Source: Bryobacterales bacterium
GTDB lineage: Bacteria; Acidobacteriota; Terriglobia; Bryobacterales; Bryobacteraceae
Reading direction: 5' to 3'
Assembly (NCBI GenBank): GCA_016789745.1
Contig: JAEUQF010000413.1
Span: forward strand, 1 to 44,106
DNA: 44,106 nt
The notes under the pieces are model-generated. The model searched no databases, was not told the origin of the DNA, and saw only the letters and a list, made by a program, of their open reading frames with translations. The translations under genes were made by a program, and so were the position numbers. Positions 34,306-43,859 of this stretch are shown here, piece by piece; the stretch's first letter is position 1; every line of letters starts with the position of its first letter.

Positions 34306-35457
34306 ATGCAACCAACACCCCAACGACTCCTAACCCGTCTTGCCGCCGCGCTCCTGCCCACCCTGCTGCTGGCCGCACCATATGCGGCCGCGCAGGTGCT
34401 GCCCGGGCCTATCTCCCTGATACCCGTCACCAAGCCCCCCACCGTGACGGTCGATCCCGTCAGCGGCACCGCCGTCACGATACCAGCATCCACGCTAGAC
34501 CAGATGCTCTCTCCCATTGCGCCTGCGCGCCTGCGGCCGCCGGCGGGGCGGGTAGTTCCCGTCGGCATCTACGATGGCGACCGCCTGCTCGCGGACGGTT
34601 CCACGGTGTGGGTGCTCGATCGCAAGCGAAACCAGGTAACCCGGCTCGATTCCCAAACCGGCATGGTCCTGACCGCCATCGTCCCGCCAGTTTCGGCCGG
34701 CACCTGCAAGATCGCTGACTTCCTGCTGGATGGCGCGGACTCCCTCTGGATCGGCTGCGACACCAAGCTGTTTCGCATCCGCATCGCTACCAGGACGGTG
34801 GAACGTGCGGTGGATCTCTGGGGCGCCGGAGTCTTCCGCCTGGCTTTCGTTGGAGACAAAGTGGTAATCCTGGGCCACAGCAGCGGTTATTTCGCAGGGA
34901 TGCTGCGCGTGTACTCCCCAGACACCGGGACCATGGAGTATATCTGGCTCTACGCCTACTCGGACCTCTGGAATAGCCCGTATGGGTTAACGTTGTCGCC
35001 CTCCAGCTATCACTACGGGCACTTGATCGACATGGAGGTGGTTGCGCCGGATCAGGTGGTCATCACCCTGGCTTCCGGCCTCACCCTTCTGTTCCGGATC
35101 ACCAATGCCCCTAACTTCGTCGCCACGCTGGCGGATCCCCGCACGGACGGTTGGGTGGATACGGCCTTCCTCGACGGCGTTCTGTGGACGCTGAACCGCA
35201 CCACCGGACAACTGCACCGGATGGTTGTAGCCACCCGGCAAACCCTCAGCCCCTTAACGATCGGGCCCGGCGCGAAGAAACTGCTCCACACCGGCCGAGT
35301 TCTATGGGTGATGCTGCCCGACCGGCTGGTGGCAGTGAATCCCTTCACCAATTCGAAGATGGGCGAGACCGCCGTCGGGCAAACCCTCCTCGATTTCGCG
35401 TTCTCCGGCGCCGAAGTGATCAGCCTCGATCAAAACGCCATGCTGCGCCGGCAATAG
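34306..35457 (+). CDS. Exported beta-propeller-like protein of unknown function
   Basis: 383 residues. ATG 34306 is preceded by GAGGGCGAGG; upstream codons are open but carry no signal peptide. A signal peptide (LLTRLAAALLPTLLLAAPYA) follows. The body shows repeated strand patterns ending in W-V/I or L-W motifs: STVWVLDRKRNQVTRLDSQT, DSLWIGCDTKLFRIRIATRT, GVLWTLNRTTGQLHRMVVAT and RVLWVMLPDRLVAVNPF, like WD40/NHL-type propeller blades. No catalytic site seen. It stands just before the PI-PLC-like gene on the same strand, with a hairpin (35486-35516) between them. Confidence 0.78.
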   Translation: MQPTPQRLLTRLAAALLPTLLLAAPYAAAQVLPGPISLIPVTKPPTVTVDPVSGTAVTIPASTLDQMLSPIAPARLRPPAGRVVPVGIYDGDRLLADGSTVWVLDRKRNQVTRLDSQTGMVLTAIVPPVSAGTCKIADFLLDGADSLWIGCDTKLFRIRIATRTVERAVDLWGAGVFRLAFVGDKVVILGHSSGYFAGMLRVYSPDTGTMEYIWLYAYSDLWNSPYGLTLSPSSYHYGHLIDMEVVAPDQVVITLASGLTLLFRITNAPNFVATLADPRTDGWVDTAFLDGVLWTLNRTTGQLHRMVVATRQTLSPLTIGPGAKKLLHTGRVLWVMLPDRLVAVNPFTNSKMGETAVGQTLLDFAFSGAEVISLDQNAMLRRQ

Positions 35458-35485
35458 GCCTTCCCGCTTCTTCCAAATAATTTCC

Positions 35486-35516
35486 CGGATCCAGTGAGGG
35501 CCCCCCACTGGATCCG
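35486..35516. repeat. Perfect 11-bp hairpin between two secreted-protein genes
   Basis: CGGATCCAGTG (35486-35496) and CACTGGATCCG (35506-35516) are exact reverse complements with a 9-nt loop. It lies 28 bp after the propeller-like gene stop. No T-run follows, so it may modulate rather than end the transcript. Confidence 0.6.
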
Positions 35517-35583
35517 TCGCATACAGGGCCGAGGCGGAGTTGCGGCCTACCGCAAGCGCCATAAAGACAGAAGGAGTGATCCC

Positions 35584-38500
35584 ATGAGTGTTTTGACTCG
35601 CTTGGCTTGCCTGGGTCTGCTGAGTCTGGTAGGTCTGACTCGTGCCGAGGCGCAGAATTCGTTCGACTGCGGCAATCTCAACCAACGCATCTGCCAGCAT
35701 GCGGATTGGGCCAGGATGAACCTGGTGGCCGGAGAGAACCGCGGCTGTGAAGTCGATCTCATCGAGGCCGACGGCGTTTGCCGCAATGACCGGCGCAACC
35801 TCCAGAAAGTTCGTCGGTCGCAGTGGGCGGCCTGGGCATTGGAGAACCAGATCACCATCATCGGCCGCGACACTCCCATCAACTTCCTCGCCTGGCCTGC
35901 GGCTCACCAGGCTCATGCGAATCCAACACAGGGATTCCCGGCTTCCCAGTCGCAACAGTCGCTGTCGATCACCGACCAGTTGAACGCCGGAGCCCGCCTG
36001 GTGGATCTGGACGTGAGGGCGCAGGCTGCCGGGACCGCCGCCGAGGCGCTGCGGCTATGCCGTACCGACAACGCCGCGGACTGCGTGCAGACCGACGCAA
36101 AGTACCGGCTATTCGGCTACGCGCTGCAGGAGGTGGCCGACTGGGTGGACGCCAATCCCCGGCAGCTGGTCGTGGTACGGCTGAACAACGCCCCTTTACA
36201 GGACCGGCAACTGATGGCCCTCTATGACGAGGTGCAGCGGACCCTGGGAGCGCGCCTCTATCCCGCGCCTTCCACCGCGCCAAAGCGCTGGCCCACGCCG
36301 GGCGAGATGCTCGATGCCGGCAAACCGGTGCTGGTGGCGCAGTTCAATCTGCCCTCGCATGTGAGCACCACAGCGGTCTGGAAAGCCGCCGGGTTGGGAC
36401 AGTTCAGCAACCGGGTCAGTGACCAGAACCTGGAAGGCTGCATCGCGCACGACGGCATGGACCCGGCGCAGCGCGGCCGTCTGAAACCACTGTCGTGGTG
36501 GGATGTGGCCGATTCGGCCAGCGGACTGCTGCACGAGTTGACGGCGCGCAAAGCGGTGAACTGTGGCGTGGCGGCCGTCGGGCTCAGCCAGGTAGGCGCG
36601 GCCGACGCACGCCTGGCCGCCATGGTATGGTCGTGGGCCGAAGGCGATTGGGGCCGCAATGGGCCGGCTTTCCTCAACTTGGAGGGTCGCTGGAACTCGG
36701 GACCGGCGTCCGAGCGCTACCCCGCTGCCTGCGCGCTGCGACGCGAGATGGGTAGCACGCAGCAGGATCGCGCCTGGCGCATCACCGCCGCCGCGGTCGA
36801 GATGAATCCGCCGGCGGCTGACGCGCAGTGCATGGCTGAGTTTGGCCCCAACTATACCTTTGCCCTGCCGGAGAATGGGTATCAGAATCGCGCGCTGGCG
36901 GCGTTGGCGGCCGGACGCCGGGTCTGGCTCCGCCACACGGCCAGCGAGTTGCCGACGCTGTCGCTGCGTACGCGCAAGTTGGTGTTCCGGATGACCCCTG
37001 GCGGGCCGGCTCCGGCCGCCCAGAACTTAGAGATCGGCGCTACACCGGGTACGCCGGTGCACATCCGCGTCATGCCAGGCCTTCCTTTGGTGGCGCCTAT
37101 GGCCTCCACCTCCATGCCGGCCGGCATGGTCACGCTGCCAGTGAGCTTTACCAGTTCGGTAACCACGCTGTCGCCGGGAGTCTATCGCGGCAGTCTGCAG
37201 TTAACCAACGCCGGCCTGACGACTCCGGTCGACGTGGAACTAGTCGTGAAGGCGGCGCCGCAGCTCACCCTCACCGCCGATCCGCCGGCAACGCAGCTTG
37301 GAAAGGAAATGGTGCTGCGCCTGGATGCGACCGGGGCCCTCGATCCCCGTCTCGAGTACACCCTACACCGGCTCTCCAACGGAGCGCTGGAAACCGTCTC
37401 TAAGGGCGTACTCCCGCCGGCCGGAAGCACGAACGCGATCCTGAAGCTGACAGTGTCGAACCTGCCGGTCGGGACGCACACTCTATTGGCGGCAACACTG
37501 GCTGACGCCCGGAACCTGCCGGCCAGCGCGCGGTCGGTGGCGGTGACCATCCAGCCACGGCTGGTGGCGAACCCGGCCGCCGTGAACTGGCAGATGTTCT
37601 CCGACACGGCGTTGCCCCAGCAGGACGTGGCCGTCACCGGCTTGGGAGCCAGCCCGGTGGTAACGGCGGGATGCACCTGGATTAATGCGAGTCTGGTCTC
37701 CTCGGCACTGCGGCTGCTGGCCAATGAGAAGGTGAAGCAGTTGCCCATGGGCACCCACCGCTGCGACGTCACGGTGACCGACGCGCTCACGGCCCAGGGC
37801 CTGGGTAAGCTGGTGGTGCCGGTGACACTGGCCCGGCAGCAGACGCTGGCGGCGCTACCGGCCGGGGAGTTGCTGCTGGTGGGAGAAGCATCGGCGCAGG
37901 CCACCGTTCAGCTGTCAACGTCCGCCCCGGCGGGGTTGGACATCACCGCGACGGCGGACGTGCCGTGGCTGCAGATCGTGCCGGTGGGAACCATGCGGGC
38001 GCCCGGTGCGTTCCGGATTGTGGCCACGGGGGGAGCCCTGCCCTACAGCAGAAATCGAGGCGAGGTGGTGTTCCGCTCGCCAGTAACGGGGGAAGTGCGC
38101 ATCCCGGTGCTCTTTGACCGCGTCAAACCGACGATTGTTGAAACGCTGCCGACAAACCAGCAGTTTACCGTGGACGGCACCACCTACACGGGTTCGGCAA
38201 CCTTCTACTGGCCGCTCTATTCGGTCCATCGACTGGTGATGTTACCCCATTCGACGGAAACGGAGCGGCGGGTGCCGGTCGAGTGGCAGACCGCGGCGGG
38301 CACGACTCCCGGTGCGGCCCTGGACCTGACTGCCACCGCCCAAGGTGGCTTCGTGAGCGGGCTCTATCAGGCCTGGTACCGGGTGCGGCACGTGGCCGGG
38401 CCAGGCGGGAGGATCACGGCATCCTCCGACCGCCCGCCGGATGGGGAGTTCTACCGGCATGGCACAAATCTGGAGCTGACAGCGGTGCCGGAACTGGGCT

Positions 38501-39093
38501 TTGCCAATCCCACGTGGAACGTGGACTTCCAACTCGGCAACGTAGTCAGCAACGAGCAGCGCATCCGGTTGAACGTGTTCTCGCCCACCTTGGCGACAGT
38601 TCAGTTCCAGGTTCAGGCCCGGGAGCGGGTCGAGATTGTGGCGAATGCTCCGGGGGCAACGGCGGCGGTGGATGGAGTGATCATGGCGCTGCCGGTCACC
38701 CTCTACTGGTATCCGCGTTCAACGCATTCGATCTGGGCCGCGGACACCGTGCAGATCACCGCCCAGTCACGCCACAAGTTTACAGGGTGGCCCACCGGGA
38801 CCGGGTTGATTCACCATCTAGTAATGCCGAACGGGCCGCTGCGCATCGAGGCTTCGTACCGGCTTGAGCATCGAGTGACCGTATCGGCCGTGCCCGTGGC
38901 CGGCGGTACTGTCAGCGGCGATGGCTGGTATCCGGAAGGCTCCACCGCCACCCTGGAAGCCACACCAGCAGCCGGCTACCGGTTCGTGCGGTACACAGAC
39001 CCAGTGGAATCGCCCCTGCCGATCTCGCCGTTGACCGTGACCGGGCCGTTGACAGTAACCGCCCTGTTCGACCTCGCCTTAGTCGCACCTTAG
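35584..39093 (+). CDS. Exported protein with PI-PLC X-like domain and Ig/B-repeat tail, predicted catalytic defect
   Basis: 1169 residues from ATG 35584 (GAAGGAG upstream). Signal peptide MSVLTRLACLGLLSLVGLTR. About residues 85-370 look like a phosphatidylinositol-specific phospholipase C X-type domain: WPAAHQAHANPTQGF with His108/His111, SLSITDQLNAGARLVDLDVR, LQEVADWVDANPRQLVVVRL. Plant and fungal relatives usually have LxxCH at the second active histidine; here it reads LRLCRT with Arg160 (CGT). After this are beta-rich Ig/BACON-like segments (about 490-870; for example ADVPWLQIVPVG). A C-terminal B-repeat-like piece (VTVSAVPVAGGTVSGDGWYP, AGYRFVRYTD) closes the protein. Probably secreted. 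Function unknown; if active, it should cleave a phosphoinositide-like bond, but the Arg makes this doubtful. Confidence 0.8.
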   Translation: MSVLTRLACLGLLSLVGLTRAEAQNSFDCGNLNQRICQHADWARMNLVAGENRGCEVDLIEADGVCRNDRRNLQKVRRSQWAAWALENQITIIGRDTPINFLAWPAAHQAHANPTQGFPASQSQQSLSITDQLNAGARLVDLDVRAQAAGTAAEALRLCRTDNAADCVQTDAKYRLFGYALQEVADWVDANPRQLVVVRLNNAPLQDRQLMALYDEVQRTLGARLYPAPSTAPKRWPTPGEMLDAGKPVLVAQFNLPSHVSTTAVWKAAGLGQFSNRVSDQNLEGCIAHDGMDPAQRGRLKPLSWWDVADSASGLLHELTARKAVNCGVAAVGLSQVGAADARLAAMVWSWAEGDWGRNGPAFLNLEGRWNSGPASERYPAACALRREMGSTQQDRAWRITAAAVEMNPPAADAQCMAEFGPNYTFALPENGYQNRALAALAAGRRVWLRHTASELPTLSLRTRKLVFRMTPGGPAPAAQNLEIGATPGTPVHIRVMPGLPLVAPMASTSMPAGMVTLPVSFTSSVTTLSPGVYRGSLQLTNAGLTTPVDVELVVKAAPQLTLTADPPATQLGKEMVLRLDATGALDPRLEYTLHRLSNGALETVSKGVLPPAGSTNAILKLTVSNLPVGTHTLLAATLADARNLPASARSVAVTIQPRLVANPAAVNWQMFSDTALPQQDVAVTGLGASPVVTAGCTWINASLVSSALRLLANEKVKQLPMGTHRCDVTVTDALTAQGLGKLVVPVTLARQQTLAALPAGELLLVGEASAQATVQLSTSAPAGLDITATADVPWLQIVPVGTMRAPGAFRIVATGGALPYSRNRGEVVFRSPVTGEVRIPVLFDRVKPTIVETLPTNQQFTVDGTTYTGSATFYWPLYSVHRLVMLPHSTETERRVPVEWQTAAGTTPGAALDLTATAQGGFVSGLYQAWYRVRHVAGPGGRITASSDRPPDGEFYRHGTNLELTAVPELGFANPTWNVDFQLGNVVSNEQRIRLNVFSPTLATVQFQVQARERVEIVANAPGATAAVDGVIMALPVTLYWYPRSTHSIWAADTVQITAQSRHKFTGWPTGTGLIHHLVMPNGPLRIEASYRLEHRVTVSAVPVAGGTVSGDGWYPEGSTATLEATPAAGYRFVRYTDPVESPLPISPLTVTGPLTVTALFDLALVAP

Positions 39094-39131
39094 CTTCGGC
39101 CTCGCGTTGGCCCAACGCAAGTGCCAATCAA

Positions 39132-39172
39132 AGGGGAATTCCCGTCTGGCTGCGGGAGTTCCCCTATTTTTT
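39132..39172 (+). terminator. Rho-independent terminator after the PI-PLC-like gene
   Basis: A 13-bp stem (39132-39144 with 39153-39165, one G-T pair) with an 8-nt loop, followed by A and six Ts (39167-39172). It ends the plus-strand transcript. Its right arm overlaps the stop codon of the convergent kinase (39164-39166). Confidence 0.85.
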
Positions 39173-41737
39173 CTTCGTATCCAGCTTCGCCAGATTCTCC
39201 TTCGTTCTCTGCCAGTCGCTGCGGTCCAGGCCGTTAATGCGTTTATCCCGCTCCAACTTCTCATAGGCCGCCAAAGCCTTCCGGTACATCGCCTCGGCCT
39301 TCCCCGGTTCCCCCCATCGGGCGTAGCAATCGCCGAACTGGGTCCAGGCGTGGGCGAGATGCGATTGATACACCCCGCGCTGCGGATCCTGCCGGACAAT
39401 CTCCTCCCGCAGCGCAATCGCCTTCTGGAGCAGCGTCTCGGGTTCCGCCCGCCCTTCCGTGCGCACCAGGTAATCGGCCAGGTCTTCGAGCGCGGCCGCG
39501 TAGTCCGTCCGCGACTGCCCGCTGCCCCCGCTCTGCTGCATGGCGACTTCAAACATCACCACCATGCGGCGGGCCAGGCGAACGGCCTCGGCTTTGCTGC
39601 CGACCTTGAACTCGTTCTGCGCGGCGTTGAGACAGGCGATGGCAAGGTCGCGGGCAGTGAGCGCATTCTTCGGGTCGCGGGCAGCGATCACCTCGGCGAG
39701 TTCCAGCGCCTGGCGCCGATACGGCAGCGCCTCCTTGTGACGGCCGGCAATCGCATAGGAAATCCCGATGCGGGCGACGAACTGCGAGCGCTGCATCTCC
39801 TGCGGGACGCCCGCCGGTAACAACGGGAGAATCTGGAGCCCGCGCTGATACTCGGCAAGAGCGTCCATCGGCAGGTTGGCGCCTAGCAGCAGCGCGTCGC
39901 CCAGCATCTGGACGCTGTTGAGCAGACGTGGGACATCGGCCGCGTCACGGCTCGTGTCGTAGGCCTTCTGTTGCAAGGCAACGGCGCGGCGCGCCGCTTT
40001 CACCGCAGCATCGCCATTGCCCGCGGCGTTTTCGATGGCAGCCGCCGCCGTCGCTACCGCGGAGTCATTGCGCAGTTGGGCGAGCGTGTCGGGCTGGATC
40101 CGCGCACCGGCCGCAAACAGCCGCTGGGCCTCCGCAAGATACGTCTTGGCCTGATCCAGCGAAGCACCCGTTTCCGCCAGCAGATTAGCCACCCCAAGGT
40201 TCGCCTTTGCAGCCGCGGCCAGGGTCGCTGGATCCTTCGGGGAAGCCGCCAGCAGCTTCCCTCGCAAGTTCACCGCACGTTGGGCGCTGGCCACCGCCCC
40301 TTCCACATCGTTAAGATGGCCGAAATCATAGCCGTACTGGATGTCGCGAATGCGTTCATAGCCGGCGGCCAGGTCGGCTTCCAAACGGCGGTCGCCTCCG
40401 GTCTCCGCGGCCAGGCGGTCCAGGTACTGGATGGCGCGGGCCACCACCATCTGGCGCGACTGCGTGGCGCCCGGCAGCGCCGCAATGCTGTCGTGAAACT
40501 CGAACAGGAAGCGGTTGGCGAGTTCCCGCACCTCTTCCAATCGCCGCTCGGCCTTCTGCTGCTGGATGCGGGTGGAGGCAAAGCCAGCCGCAACGGAGCC
40601 GGCGACGAGCGTGGCGGCCACGACAGCGCCGGCGCGGCGGAGGAGGAACTTTCGCGCACGGTACTGCCAGTTGCCGCGGCTCGCTTCCACCGGATAGCCG
40701 CCCAGCCAGCGCGCGAGATCGGCTTCCAACGCGGCGACGGAGCTATAGCGCTGCGCCGGCTCCTTGCGCATGGCCCGGGCGACAATCGCATCGATATCCG
40801 GATCCAGCTTCACCAGTGTGCCGGGCGGCGGCGGATCCTGGTCGCAGATGGCCTTCTCCAAGGCAAAGCCGCTCAGTCCGGAAGTATCGAACGGGGCGTG
40901 ACTCGTGAGCAGCGCGTAGAGCAGCGCACCCAGCGCGTAGACGTCGGTGGCCGTGGTGATGGGCTGGCCCAGAACCTGTTCCGGAGCAGCATACTGCGGC
41001 GTCAGAACGCGCTGGCTGGCGTTGGTAAGCGCTCCGTCTTCGTCCTCTTCCAGCGGCTTGGCGATGCCGAAATCGAGCAGCTTCGGGTTGCCGCCTGCCT
41101 GCACCAGGATGTTCTGCGGCTTGATATCGCGATGCACCACCAGTTGGCCATGCGCATAGCTGACAGCCTGGCACACCTTCTGGAACAGCCCGATGCGATC
41201 CCGCACGCTCAGCGAGTGCTGCTGGACGTAGGTGTCGGCCGTGACGCCATCCACATACTCCATCACGAAGTAGGGGCGCCCATTGAGGCTGCCGCCATCC
41301 AGCAGCCGGGCAATGTAGGGATGATTCAGGCGGGCCAGGATCTGCCGTTCGCGCAGAAAGCGGCGCGTCCAATCCTCGGCCCGCAGGTGGCTGCGAACCA
41401 GCTTGATGGCCACCTGCTGGCGAAACTCCTGATCAATGCGGACCGCCCGATAGACGGCGCCCATGCCGCCGCGGCCCAGCAGTTCCTCCAGCCGAAAAGC
41501 GCCGAAGATCTCGCCGGGCTGCACATCGTCGACGGCGTGGCGGGCTTCCACTGCGATCGCCTTCTCCAGCACAGCGCTGTCGGAGTCCGACTGCATGAGG
41601 TCGTCCACGGTGCGCCGGAGTTCGGTGTCCTCTCCGCACTCGCGTTCGAGAAAGGCGGTGCGCTCGCCAGCGGGCATCGCGCTGGCCCGGTGAAATAGAG
41701 TCTCGATCCGGCGCCAGCGTTGCGCGGTATCCGGCAT
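39164..41737 (-). CDS. Membrane Ser/Thr protein kinase with C-terminal TPR-like region
   Basis: 857-residue Hanks-type kinase. Kinase domain about 78-345: GRGGMG at 88-93, VAIK lysine at 112, HRDIKPQN at 202-209, DFG at 222-224, APE (YAAPEQV) at 251-253. A membrane helix lies at about 368-387 (AGAVVAATLVAGSVAAGFAS). The remaining ~460 residues are helical TPR-like repeats (for example ALAEYQRGLQILPLLPAGVP and KEALPYRRQALELAEVIAAR, and KAEAMYRKALAAYEKLERDK). It starts 2 nt after the sigma factor stop, the same gene order as at 6023-9330. The family role is inferred: a sensor kinase that may act on the partner sigma factor. The stop overlaps the terminator. Confidence 0.94.
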   Translation of the reverse strand: MPDTAQRWRRIETLFHRASAMPAGERTAFLERECGEDTELRRTVDDLMQSDSDSAVLEKAIAVEARHAVDDVQPGEIFGAFRLEELLGRGGMGAVYRAVRIDQEFRQQVAIKLVRSHLRAEDWTRRFLRERQILARLNHPYIARLLDGGSLNGRPYFVMEYVDGVTADTYVQQHSLSVRDRIGLFQKVCQAVSYAHGQLVVHRDIKPQNILVQAGGNPKLLDFGIAKPLEEDEDGALTNASQRVLTPQYAAPEQVLGQPITTATDVYALGALLYALLTSHAPFDTSGLSGFALEKAICDQDPPPPGTLVKLDPDIDAIVARAMRKEPAQRYSSVAALEADLARWLGGYPVEASRGNWQYRARKFLLRRAGAVVAATLVAGSVAAGFASTRIQQQKAERRLEEVRELANRFLFEFHDSIAALPGATQSRQMVVARAIQYLDRLAAETGGDRRLEADLAAGYERIRDIQYGYDFGHLNDVEGAVASAQRAVNLRGKLLAASPKDPATLAAAAKANLGVANLLAETGASLDQAKTYLAEAQRLFAAGARIQPDTLAQLRNDSAVATAAAAIENAAGNGDAAVKAARRAVALQQKAYDTSRDAADVPRLLNSVQMLGDALLLGANLPMDALAEYQRGLQILPLLPAGVPQEMQRSQFVARIGISYAIAGRHKEALPYRRQALELAEVIAARDPKNALTARDLAIACLNAAQNEFKVGSKAEAVRLARRMVVMFEVAMQQSGGSGQSRTDYAAALEDLADYLVRTEGRAEPETLLQKAIALREEIVRQDPQRGVYQSHLAHAWTQFGDCYARWGEPGKAEAMYRKALAAYEKLERDKRINGLDRSDWQRTKENLAKLDTKKK

Positions 41738-41739
41738 CC

Positions 41740-42306
41740 CTACCCACCCTCGCCTTTCAGTTCGGACTTGAGCCAGGCGCGGGCGAACTTCAGGTCGCGA
41801 TGAACGGTGGCTTCGGAGATGCCGAGCAGGGCGGCGGCCTCCTCGTAGGTGGCTCCAGCAAAGGAGATGAGTTCCAGCAGCTGCACCTTGCGCGGATCGA
41901 TGGCGGCCAGCTTCTCCAGCGCGGTGTTGATCGCCAGCAGATCATGCGTGGAGTTGCCGGGCGCGACGAAGTCCTCCAGAGTCACCTGCTGGCCGCCGTC
42001 CCGCTTCTGGCGTTTGCGCCCCCGGGCGTAGTCGACCAAAATGCAGCGCATGGCCCGTGCCGCGACGCCTAGAAAATGCTTGCGGTCGTTGAATTGGACT
42101 TTGGCGTTGCCCTGCAGACGGAAGTAGGCTTCATGAACCAGGGCGGTGGCGGCCAGCGTGTGGCCCTCGCGTTCGGCGCCCAGTTGCTGCCCGGCGACGG
42201 CGCGCAGCTGCGAGTAGAGTTGCTCCACCACCTGATCCAGCGCCGCACGATCCCCATCTTGCCAGGACCGCAAAAGCTCGGTAACGGCAGGACCCATATC
42301 TTTCAT
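41740..42306 (-). CDS. ECF RNA polymerase sigma factor, SigAcido type
   Basis: 188 residues, same length as the other copy at 6023-6589. Region 2: LRAVAGQQLGAEREGHTLAA, ATALVHEAYFRLQG, HFLGVAARAMRCILVDYARG. Region 4: LLELISFAGATYEEAAALLG, SEATVHRDLKFARAWLKSEL. ATG 42306 is used; ATG 42297 (three codons on) is also possible, and neither has a strong Shine-Dalgarno. Two bases separate it from the kinase gene, so they form one operon. It is divergent from the KdpD-like gene. Confidence 0.92.
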   Translation of the reverse strand: MKDMGPAVTELLRSWQDGDRAALDQVVEQLYSQLRAVAGQQLGAEREGHTLAATALVHEAYFRLQGNAKVQFNDRKHFLGVAARAMRCILVDYARGRKRQKRDGGQQVTLEDFVAPGNSTHDLLAINTALEKLAAIDPRKVQLLELISFAGATYEEAAALLGISEATVHRDLKFARAWLKSELKGEGG

Positions 42307-42404
42307 ACTGGTAGCAATGCATACAGTTTAACGTGGACGTGTGCCGCAACAGAAAGCATGTCCCGCGGGCGACAGCTGTGATTCCATGGAAGAGGCACAC
42401 AACG

Positions 42405-43859
42405 GTGAGCAATCCTTTAACGAAGCCTCTTTCGGTGCGCGGTCTGCTGCTCGGGCTGGCCGGCGTGGCCGCCGTCACCACCGTCTTCGCGCGCTGGATC
42501 ACGGTGAACGCCTCGACGGTGGGCTTCCTGCTCCTCACGGTCGTGCTGGGCACGGCCACCACCGCGGGTTTTCGTGTTTCGGCGCTGGTCTCCGTGGTGG
42601 CGATGCTCTGCTTCAACTTCTTCTTTCTGCCGCCGGCAGGGCAGTTCACGATTGCCGATCCGGAGAACTGGGTGGCGCTGTTCACGTTCCTGCTAACGGC
42701 GCTGGTGGCGAGCCATCTTTCTGATCGGGCGCTCCGGCAGACGATCGAGGCCAGGCGGCGGCAGCAGGAGACCGAACAGCTCTATGCGTTGAGCCGCGCT
42801 ATCCTGTTGACCGAGTCCTCGCAGCCCATCGGTACGCAGGCGGCGCAGAGCATCGCCCAGATCTTTGCCTCCGCCTGTGTCATGATCCTCGACTCGAAGT
42901 CCGGGCACAGCTACTTTGGCGGGGCGCAGGAGGCCAGCGGTTGGGAGCCCCGGCTGGAGGAAGTGGTGCGGGTGGGCGGTCACCAGCGCCATGAGGAGGA
43001 CGATCTCGATATCTGGCCCATCTCGTTGGGCGGCAGTCCAATGGGCGCGCTGGCGGCAGTGGGCATCGCGGTGTCCGATGGGGCCGTGCAGTCCATGTTG
43101 AACCTGGTGGCCATCGCCCTGGAACGGGTACGCATGGAAGAGGCCGCCAACCGGGCCGAAGCCGCAAGGCAGAGCGAGGAGTTCAAGTCGACGCTGCTCG
43201 ATGCCATTGCCCATGAATTCAAGACGCCCCTGACCGCCATCAAGGCGGCAGCCACGGGTCTGCAGAGCCTGGATCCCCGCCCCACCCAGGATCAGCACGA
43301 GCTCACCAGCATCATTGCCGAGGAGACCGACCGCTTGAGCCAATTGGTAACCGAAGCCGTCAAGATGGCCGAACTCGAAGCAGGCAAGGTGCGGGTGAAA
43401 CGCGCGACCATTTCCGCGGGGGCACTCCTGGCGGCAGCGCGGGAGGCATTCGAAGGCCGCGGCGCCGACCGGATCCAGTTGGAAGCCCGTGGCGACGCCC
43501 ACCCGAACGTCGACGGCGAACTGCTGGCGCTTGCGTTGCGGCAAGTGCTCGACAATGCCTTGAAGTACTCGCCGGCCGGCTCGCCCATCCTGTGCCGGGC
43601 CGAACAGCAGGGCCAGGAGTTCACCATCCGCGTGGAGGACCGCGGGCCAGGGATTCCGGAGCGCGATCGCCAACGCATCTTCGACAAGTTCTACCGCCGC
43701 CCCGGCACACGCGATCGGGTGCCTGGTACAGGCATGGGCCTCCACATCGCCCGCGAGATCACACGCATGCACGGAGGAGAGTTGTCGGTGGAAGACGCCA
43801 CGCCGCAAGGGGCCGCATTCTGCTTCCGCCTTCCCTTACGAGGAGACAGCCGCACATGA
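42405..43859 (+). CDS. KdpD-like sensor histidine kinase (short form)
   Basis: 484 residues from GTG 42405, which has AGAGG 9 nt upstream; an in-frame GTG at 42333 would add 24 weakly supported residues. A DUF4118-type set of membrane segments (about 8-105: LLLGLAGVAAVTTVFARWIT, FLLLTVVLGTATTAGFRVSA, FTFLLTALVASHL) is followed by a GAF-like domain, HisKA (AIAHEFKTPLTAIKAAATGL, His270) and HATPase_c (LRQVLDNALKYSPAG, EDRGPGIPERDRQRIFDKFY, GTGMGLHIAREI). It lacks the N-terminal KdpD and Usp parts of full KdpD, so K+ control is not certain. The stop overlaps the response regulator ATG (ATGA). Confidence 0.9.
   Translation: MSNPLTKPLSVRGLLLGLAGVAAVTTVFARWITVNASTVGFLLLTVVLGTATTAGFRVSALVSVVAMLCFNFFFLPPAGQFTIADPENWVALFTFLLTALVASHLSDRALRQTIEARRRQQETEQLYALSRAILLTESSQPIGTQAAQSIAQIFASACVMILDSKSGHSYFGGAQEASGWEPRLEEVVRVGGHQRHEEDDLDIWPISLGGSPMGALAAVGIAVSDGAVQSMLNLVAIALERVRMEEAANRAEAARQSEEFKSTLLDAIAHEFKTPLTAIKAAATGLQSLDPRPTQDQHELTSIIAEETDRLSQLVTEAVKMAELEAGKVRVKRATISAGALLAAAREAFEGRGADRIQLEARGDAHPNVDGELLALALRQVLDNALKYSPAGSPILCRAEQQGQEFTIRVEDRGPGIPERDRQRIFDKFYRRPGTRDRVPGTGMGLHIAREITRMHGGELSVEDATPQGAAFCFRLPLRGDSRT

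Noticed and set aside
39971..41698. A 575-codon plus-strand frame opposite the second kinase
   Set aside because: Shadow frame; the kinase motifs HRD and DFG are on the minus strand in their proper order.
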